In this document: positions 58,864 through 64,000 of the stretch, one piece after another
Layout of the letters: each line of letters begins with the position of its first letter
How positions within the stretch are numbered: the first letter of the stretch is position 1
Assembly: GCF_005116455.1 (NCBI RefSeq)
Contig: NZ_SWBP01000003.1
Location: 62,012-126,011 of the forward strand
DNA from: Pedobacter cryophilus
GTDB lineage: Bacteria; Bacteroidota; Bacteroidia; Sphingobacteriales; Sphingobacteriaceae
DNA: 64,000 bases
Direction: 5' to 3'
Notes under the pieces: model-generated
The model's database searches: none
The model's input: the letters and a program-made list of their open reading frames with translations, nothing else
What the model was told of the DNA's origin: nothing
Translations under genes and position numbers: made by a program

Positions 58864-60813
58864 CTAATTCATGACCATTTTATCTAGTTTATTATAGATT
58901 GAATTATTGCTTTTAAATTCGGGTACAATTTCTTTCATTTTTCTAACCATTTCTATGTTATCATCCAACTCATTCAGCTCTATTAATTCATCAATTACCT
59001 TCTTTACGTAGTAAAAATGGCAATTAATTACTTTTGAAATTTTAATTTTTGAATGATAAGTTGGTATTACGCTTTCTTCTTTATTTAAAAGCTCTTCGTA
59101 TAGTTTTTCTCCTGGTCTTAAGCCGGTATAAATAATTTTAATATCCTTATCAGGAGTTAAACCTGCCAGTCTGATCATGTTTACAGCCATATCAAAAATT
59201 TTGATAGGTTTTCCCATGTCAAAAATAAAAATTTCGCCACCATTACCCATTGCCGAAGCTTCTAACACCAGTTGAACGGACTCTGGAATGGTCATAAAAA
59301 ATCTTGTAATTTGAGGGTGAGTGATGGTTATTGGGCCTCCTTTTTCTATTTGCTCTTTAAAGCGAGGAACAACAGAGCCGTTAGAACCTAAAACATTACC
59401 AAACCTTGTGGTAATAAATTTTGTATGACCATTTTTAGAACCAGATATTTGATAAATTTCATCGAGCGGAAGCTCTCGGGCTTGATGAAAATTTAAGGAT
59501 TGAATATACATTTCGGCCAAGCGTTTTGAAGCCCCCATAATATTAGTTGGGTTTACTGCTTTATCTGTAGAAATCATAATGAATTTTTCTACTTTATGCT
59601 CCAGAGAAATATCAGCCAAATTTTTTGTTCCTAAAACATTAGTTAAAATGGCCTCGGCAGGATTATTTTCCATCATTGGGACATGTTTAAATGCCGCAGC
59701 GTGAAAAACAACTTGAGGTTTATAAGTAGAAAACAGTGTTTTAAGTCGCTTGGCATTTTGAATATTAGCCATAAAAATTTTTGTTGGTGCTTTAGAAAAA
59801 TAATCTTCAATTTCTAACTGTAGCTCATGCAAAGGCGTTTCTGCTTGATCGCAAAGTATCACCAATTCTGGATTATAGCGCAATAATTGTCTTACAATTT
59901 CAGATCCTATAGAACCTGCCGCACCAGTAATTAAAACCCTTTTTCCAGAAAGTTCTCTAAAAATATTGTCTTTTTGCAAAATAATAGGATCACGTTGTAA
60001 AAGATCTTCAATTTTAAGATCTCGCATTTGATTTAAGCTTAAGCGGCCGTTTATCCATTGTGTAGATGGAGGCACAGAAATCACCTTAATTCCTAAATTA
60101 ATACATTTCTCAACCGCATTTTTTTTTCCATCTTCATTTAAATGATCATCCATAATTACCATTTTTTCTACCGCATATTTGTGTCTTAAAAACTCAATTG
60201 CAGATGAAGGATAAACTTTTATTTGTTCTATATTTTTATTGATTCTATCAGGATAATCATCAACAAAACCAATAATTTTATATTGTTTTTCTTGTGAAAA
60301 TTCAAAGGCTTGTTTAATAAGAATGGCTTTCTTATCAGAACCGTAAATAATTACGTTTTCTATATTTTCTGATTCTAAATCTTTTAAATAGGCAAAAAGG
60401 CTTTTCACCATAATTCTTAAAACAATAAGCAATGACGCAGCAATAAAGAAATTTAAAATAGAAATGATATTTAGCCATTTTAAATGATAATTTAAATACG
60501 GAATGATGAGCAATTTACTGATCATAAAAAAGGAAATACTGCTTAACATAACTGCTTTAAATATTCTAAAAATATCTTCAGTATTAGAGTATCTGATGAT
60601 ACCTGTATGGATGCGCATGACCACAAAAATTAGCATGGTTACGGCACTGTAAGTGGCTAAGAAGATGGTAAAATCACTTTGAAAAATTTCTTGATATTGA
60701 AATTTATGAGCAATAAGAAATGATATGGAAAATGCCCAGGTGATGATAAAAAGATCAATTAATAAAACCAGCCATCTTGAATGTGCTTGATCACAAAATA
60801 GTAACTTTTTCAT
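58864..60813 (-). CDS. CapD/FlaA1-type nucleotide-sugar 4,6-dehydratase
   Basis: This 649-residue protein has four N-terminal membrane helices and a CoA-binding-like domain (about 140-270). The C-terminal SDR domain has the NAD motif VLITGAAGSIGSEIVRQLL and active-site block ISTDKAVNPTNIMGASKRLAEM, where Met replaces the usual Tyr in the SMK-type triad (Met-x3-Lys), as in WbpM/FlaA1. It dehydrates UDP-GlcNAc or a similar sugar to a 4-keto-6-deoxy sugar at the inner membrane. It is the last gene in coordinates of a minus-strand polysaccharide locus that begins beyond 64 kb. Confidence 0.92.
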   Translation of the reverse strand: MKKLLFCDQAHSRWLVLLIDLFIITWAFSISFLIAHKFQYQEIFQSDFTIFLATYSAVTMLIFVVMRIHTGIIRYSNTEDIFRIFKAVMLSSISFFMISKLLIIPYLNYHLKWLNIISILNFFIAASLLIVLRIMVKSLFAYLKDLESENIENVIIYGSDKKAILIKQAFEFSQEKQYKIIGFVDDYPDRINKNIEQIKVYPSSAIEFLRHKYAVEKMVIMDDHLNEDGKKNAVEKCINLGIKVISVPPSTQWINGRLSLNQMRDLKIEDLLQRDPIILQKDNIFRELSGKRVLITGAAGSIGSEIVRQLLRYNPELVILCDQAETPLHELQLEIEDYFSKAPTKIFMANIQNAKRLKTLFSTYKPQVVFHAAAFKHVPMMENNPAEAILTNVLGTKNLADISLEHKVEKFIMISTDKAVNPTNIMGASKRLAEMYIQSLNFHQARELPLDEIYQISGSKNGHTKFITTRFGNVLGSNGSVVPRFKEQIEKGGPITITHPQITRFFMTIPESVQLVLEASAMGNGGEIFIFDMGKPIKIFDMAVNMIRLAGLTPDKDIKIIYTGLRPGEKLYEELLNKEESVIPTYHSKIKISKVINCHFYYVKKVIDELIELNELDDNIEMVRKMKEIVPEFKSNNSIYNKLDKMVMN

Positions 60814-61062
60814 AGGTAGTATGAATAAAATAAGGGTAGATAATTTGTTGGGAAACGTTTAAACAGCCATTTGGCAAGAAAGGATTAGGGATTTGAATTT
60901 TAAAATTTACAGGAGAAGAACTTTATTACCTTCTTGTAATAGCTCTTATATTTTAAACATTACATTATAAAAATGCCATGAATTCACGAATTTTTACTGA
61001 TAAGAAAATTTAGAATTTGAGACGGTAGAGGCAAGAAAATAATTGTTTTTTTTTGAATTAAT

Positions 61063-62139
61063 TTAAACTTCTACTTCTAAAACTTTTTCTTTAGTTAATG
61101 AGCACTTTTTAAATGATTTGTAGCGGTAAAGAGGAAAAAAATCTACGTTGCTGTTTGGGTCTATATTTGATTCTTGAAGAAGTAAATTATAGGTGTATTG
61201 ATCTGCAATATATCTCCAACTTTTAAAGTCCATAAATAATTTAGAATAGGTAGATTTAAAAGCGAAAAGCGAATCTTCTTTAAAACCTAAACCGCCACCT
61301 AAATTAAAGTAATGCATCCCCAATTCTCTGCCTAAAATTGTAATTTCATCTGTTAATAATTTTGCTGGAGAATTTCGATAATACTTATCACTAGCGGCCA
61401 GTAAATGAGATTGCATTATCTTTTGAGTACAAATAATTAGCTCGCCTGCTACAGGTTCATCTTCATAATAAAGCATAAATAATTTGGCTTTAAATTCTTC
61501 GGCGTTAAGCAAATTTTGAAAATAATCTTCGGTAAACATATAAAACTCACTTGCACCTAAACGCTTCATGTTTGCAATATAAATGTGGGTAAAATCTTTT
61601 ATTCCTTTAAGGGTGTTTACTTCTTTCATATAATACCCTTCATTCTTTAATTTTTTAATATGACGCCATAATTTTCTGTTGTAATTGCTTCGTTGTTCTT
61701 CAATAGATACTTGTAAATCAATTACTACCACAAGTCCGTTATCATAAATTCCGTCAAATTTATCCATTAACGAAAGTTGATTTAATAATGGATTAAAGCG
61801 TGAAAAGACAGAAACACTCCCGTATTTTTTTAAAAAAACAGAAAATTCTGTTTTAAAATTTTCTTTCATTTGAGTGGGAATGTTTTCAAATGGTAAGTTA
61901 GATATAGGGCCTGAATAGCCATAAACACTTGTTAAATCAAATAAATTTGAGTTTGGAATATTTCGTTTAATTAATGGAAAAGCTATAAAATTTGTATCCT
62001 TCGTGTAAACAAATAAAATAGGATCGCCAGTTTTATCCATATTGTGATAATACCAAGTATGATAAAAATCATATTGGTTTGATTTTTCGACAAACTGTTT
62101 CCATTCATTTTTTTGGTGGATGGTTATTATTTGAATCAT
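61063..62139 (-). CDS. FemAB-like/GNAT-fold transferase
   Basis: This 358-residue protein has two GNAT-like halves of the FemAB/BioF2-like group. EFSVFLKKYGSVSVFSRFNPLL, NYNRKLWRHIKKLKNEGYYMKEV and KLFMLYYEDEPVAGELIICTQKIMQSHLLAASDKYYRNSPAKLLTDEI followed by LGMHYFNLGGGLG are the typical blocks. Such proteins transfer an aminoacyl or acyl group to a peptide or sugar amine. In this locus an amino sugar on a surface polysaccharide is a plausible acceptor, by context. No signal peptide is present. Confidence 0.8.
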   Translation of the reverse strand: MIQIITIHQKNEWKQFVEKSNQYDFYHTWYYHNMDKTGDPILFVYTKDTNFIAFPLIKRNIPNSNLFDLTSVYGYSGPISNLPFENIPTQMKENFKTEFSVFLKKYGSVSVFSRFNPLLNQLSLMDKFDGIYDNGLVVVIDLQVSIEEQRSNYNRKLWRHIKKLKNEGYYMKEVNTLKGIKDFTHIYIANMKRLGASEFYMFTEDYFQNLLNAEEFKAKLFMLYYEDEPVAGELIICTQKIMQSHLLAASDKYYRNSPAKLLTDEITILGRELGMHYFNLGGGLGFKEDSLFAFKSTYSKLFMDFKSWRYIADQYTYNLLLQESNIDPNSNVDFFPLYRYKSFKKCSLTKEKVLEVEV

Positions 62140-62223
62140 AACGCTAGTTTTTAATAAGTGTGGTTGTATTTTAATTTTTGGGTAGAAAGAATAACATCAA
62201 ATTTTAAAATAGTTTATGATGAA

Positions 62224-62772
62224 TTATGATTTGATTAAATCAGGTTTTTGTAGAGTTGTTTTTTGTAATCTGCTTAATTTTTGTAGTCTGTAATAATAAT
62301 CTTTAGCAAGCGCCATTTCCATAAAGTCGCCGTTTTTATCAATAATTTGAAAGCCCATTTTTTTATAAACAGATAATGCAAAAGAATTGTCTTTATGAAC
62401 TCTTAGAGTTATAAAATCTAATTTTAGATTGTTAAAGCCATGCTCCAATAAAAGTGCTGTTGCTTTATTACCTATACCTTTGCCCCAAAAAGAAGTTTCT
62501 CCAATAAAAATATGGAAACAAGCCGTTTTATTATTCACGTTTAGTAATTGAACATTTCCTAAATATTGACCTGTTTCTTTTAAACAAATTGCAAAACGAT
62601 ATTCGTCTTTGTTTTGTAAAATGCGGTATAACCATTCGGTTTCTATTTCTACAGTAATGTGTTTATTAGGTTTAAACTCTGTAAAATTCCAAATTTCGGG
62701 ATTGTTACGCCACCTATATGATGTCTCTGCATCCTCTAAATTTAGTGGCCTTAAGTAAATTGAATAGTTCAT
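62224..62772 (-). CDS. GNAT N-acetyltransferase, RimJ/RimL type
   Basis: This 182-residue protein has YLRPLNLEDAETSYRWRNNPEIWNFTEF, the RimJ/WecD-like N-terminal motif, and IFIGETSFWGKGIGNKATALLLEHGFNNLKLDFITLRVHKDNSFALSVYKKMGF with the acetyl-CoA loop (GKGIGN). It probably acetylates an amino sugar nucleotide in polysaccharide synthesis, given the DegT-like gene with a 4-nt overlap and the FemAB-like gene downstream. Specific substrate is unknown. Confidence 0.88.
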   Translation of the reverse strand: MNYSIYLRPLNLEDAETSYRWRNNPEIWNFTEFKPNKHITVEIETEWLYRILQNKDEYRFAICLKETGQYLGNVQLLNVNNKTACFHIFIGETSFWGKGIGNKATALLLEHGFNNLKLDFITLRVHKDNSFALSVYKKMGFQIIDKNGDFMEMALAKDYYYRLQKLSRLQKTTLQKPDLIKS

Positions 62773-63740
62773 ATAATTTGTTTTAGATAATTAATTAAAC
62801 GTTGCATATCGTCATCATCATAACGATGATCTATGGGCAGAGAAACCAAGTGTTGAGTTAAATAATTTTCAAACATTTTAGTGGTAGTCCATCTTAAAAC
62901 ATTAGGCCAAAACGTTGGAATATAAACTCTTTTACTAATTAGCTTTTTTGAGATTGTTTCTTTTTCTAATAGCAAAGGATAACACATGGGGGCGTCATCA
63001 TCTGCAAAGTTAATTTCTAAATTATTTTTATCGGAAAGCGCATGATGAAGCGTTTTAAAATTTTGATTTCTTATTCTTCGGCAATCTTCATAATCTATGC
63101 TAGAAAGAATTCTTTTTGTTAAAGAAGACATCCTTTTAATAGGGTTTTTGTCTAAAACTAAATTATTTTCAACAAAATTTTTATATCCTTCCTCTACACT
63201 TAAATCAATACTTTTTGTGAGGTGTGATATTCTATCATAAGAAATATCTTTTTCAAATTTTGCAGTACTCAAAATATTGCTTTGTAAATAAGCCCCGTCA
63301 GCTACTCCAAAAAATTTTCGACACGAATAAAAAGTATCTATTTGTGGTAAGGGTCTTGAAAAAAAAGCTTGTGAGGCATCAATAATAAGATTAGGAATTT
63401 CTTTACTTAACCTGTTTACTGTTAATTGTTTAATTCCAAAATAATTGGTGTACAAAAAGCATTCTGTGGGTGCGATATGAAAATCTATTACCGGATCTAA
63501 ATTTTTATCAATGGTATAAAAATAGTACTGAATACCTAGTTTTTTGATAGGCTCTAATACTACTTCGCAAGTGAAATAAGGAATATAGATAGACGAGTAA
63601 TTATTAACCTTAAGAATATACTCTAAAGCATTTCTACCAGTGTTTAATTTAATTAAAGATGGATAATACTCCTCGCCTTTAGGCAATTGCAGTTCTATGT
63701 ATCCACCAATCGCTTTTGTTCTTTTGGGATAATGTCGCAT
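62769..63740 (-). CDS. DegT/DnrJ/EryC1-like aminotransferase-fold protein
   Basis: This 323-residue protein is similar to PLP-dependent sugar aminotransferases. IKLNTGRNALEYILKVNNYSSIYIPYFTCEVVLEPIK is the N-terminal block, LIIDASQAFFSRPLP gives the Asp that contacts the PLP pyridine nitrogen and the following Gln, and DTFYSCRKFFGVADGAYL contains the Lys that would form the Schiff base. It is shorter than typical members (about 370), mainly at the C-terminus. It could add an amino group to the keto sugar made by the CapD-type enzyme. Its stop overlaps the GNAT start by 4 nt (ATGA). Confidence 0.82.
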   Translation of the reverse strand: MRHYPKRTKAIGGYIELQLPKGEEYYPSLIKLNTGRNALEYILKVNNYSSIYIPYFTCEVVLEPIKKLGIQYYFYTIDKNLDPVIDFHIAPTECFLYTNYFGIKQLTVNRLSKEIPNLIIDASQAFFSRPLPQIDTFYSCRKFFGVADGAYLQSNILSTAKFEKDISYDRISHLTKSIDLSVEEGYKNFVENNLVLDKNPIKRMSSLTKRILSSIDYEDCRRIRNQNFKTLHHALSDKNNLEINFADDDAPMCYPLLLEKETISKKLISKRVYIPTFWPNVLRWTTTKMFENYLTQHLVSLPIDHRYDDDDMQRLINYLKQII

Positions 63741-63831
63741 TAAAATGAAATTAATTTAAAAGGGAAATGAGTAAAAAAGCGTAATTAAATAAAGTAGAAT
63801 AGCTAAGGCAAAAAATTAAGGGTGGGTATTT

Positions 63832-64000
63832 TTAACCTTGTCCAGGTTGGTACATACGCTTATTTACAGGCTGATAGTATTCAAAAAGATTTGCCGGTAT
63901 TCTAGATTTATAGCCAACCACTTGTCTTAAACCATCACTTAAGGTTTCGCCATATTCATAACCTAAAAAACGAGGATAATCTAATTGCTGCTTAAAATGC
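63832..64000 (-). CDS. C-terminal end of an unidentified gene, cut by the window edge
   Basis: The minus strand is open from the window edge to a TAA at 63832-63834. The last 56 codons include HFKQQLDYPRFLGYEYGETL and end in NKRMYQPGQG. I do not recognise the family. It is on the same strand as the polysaccharide genes, 91 nt upstream of the DegT-like gene, so it probably belongs to the same locus. Confidence 0.6.
   Translation of the reverse strand, partial: HFKQQLDYPRFLGYEYGETLSDGLRQVVGYKSRIPANLFEYYQPVNKRMYQPGQG

Overview
The window is a piece of an AT-rich chromosome from a Bacteroidota bacterium, most likely a Pedobacter-like member of the Sphingobacteriaceae. The assignment rests on TonB-dependent and CarboxypepD_reg outer-membrane proteins, a WbqC-family protein, promoter boxes of the Bacteroidota type (TTTG, 19 nt, TAnnTTTG) in front of the only tRNA, few clear Shine-Dalgarno sequences, and families of intergenic repeats typical of this phylum.

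Layout. 1-9.5 kb is housekeeping: the start of a XerD-like recombinase, aroQ, a GT2 glycosyltransferase with an LpxL-type acyltransferase, WbqC, two magnesium transporters (CorA, MgtE), bioB, a GNAT, a DsbA-like thioredoxin and an NmrA-like reductase. 9.5-10.9 kb is scarred accessory DNA: a transposase fragment and one membrane-protein gene tightly bracketed by 9-bp inverted core sites, resembling a lone integron cassette. 10.9-22.3 kb carries a CDGSH protein, a FUSC transporter, ThuA, a DEAD-box helicase, a PAP2 phosphatase, the LigD-Ku end-joining pair and PEP carboxylase.

22.6-33.4 kb looks like an old integrated island. It starts at tRNA-Ser(UGA), followed by a frameshifted N-terminal integrase remnant, and ends at a second copy of the tRNA 3' end (14 of 15 bases) that has its own terminator. 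All cargo genes are on the plus strand: LTA-synthase-like sulfatase, PAP2 phosphatase, HD phosphohydrolase, response regulator and sensor kinase, PepSY-like protein, Omp85-type barrel and a TonB-dependent receptor. This set suggests a two-component-controlled envelope-remodelling module.

33.5-58.2 kb is a nearly self-contained nitrate assimilation locus. It encodes molybdenum cofactor synthesis (moeB, mobA, moaE, moaD, moaA, moeA and a moaC-moaB fusion), an outer-membrane porin with an Nrt ABC importer, a NarK transporter, a 1173-residue nitrate reductase fused to an FAD/NAD reductase and a BFD iron-sulfur domain, a sulfite-reductase-like protein that lacks the siroheme cysteines and ends in rubredoxin, nitrite reductase NirBD, a siroheme-pathway methyltransferase and two Crp-type regulators, one with an N-terminal receiver domain. 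A 13-bp near-palindrome occurs in opposite orientation in two promoter regions of this locus and is a candidate operator.

58.3-64 kb, on the minus strand, is the downstream end of a surface-polysaccharide locus: small HTH protein, CapD/FlaA1-type dehydratase, FemAB-like transferase, GNAT, DegT-like protein, and the C-terminal end of a gene running off the window.
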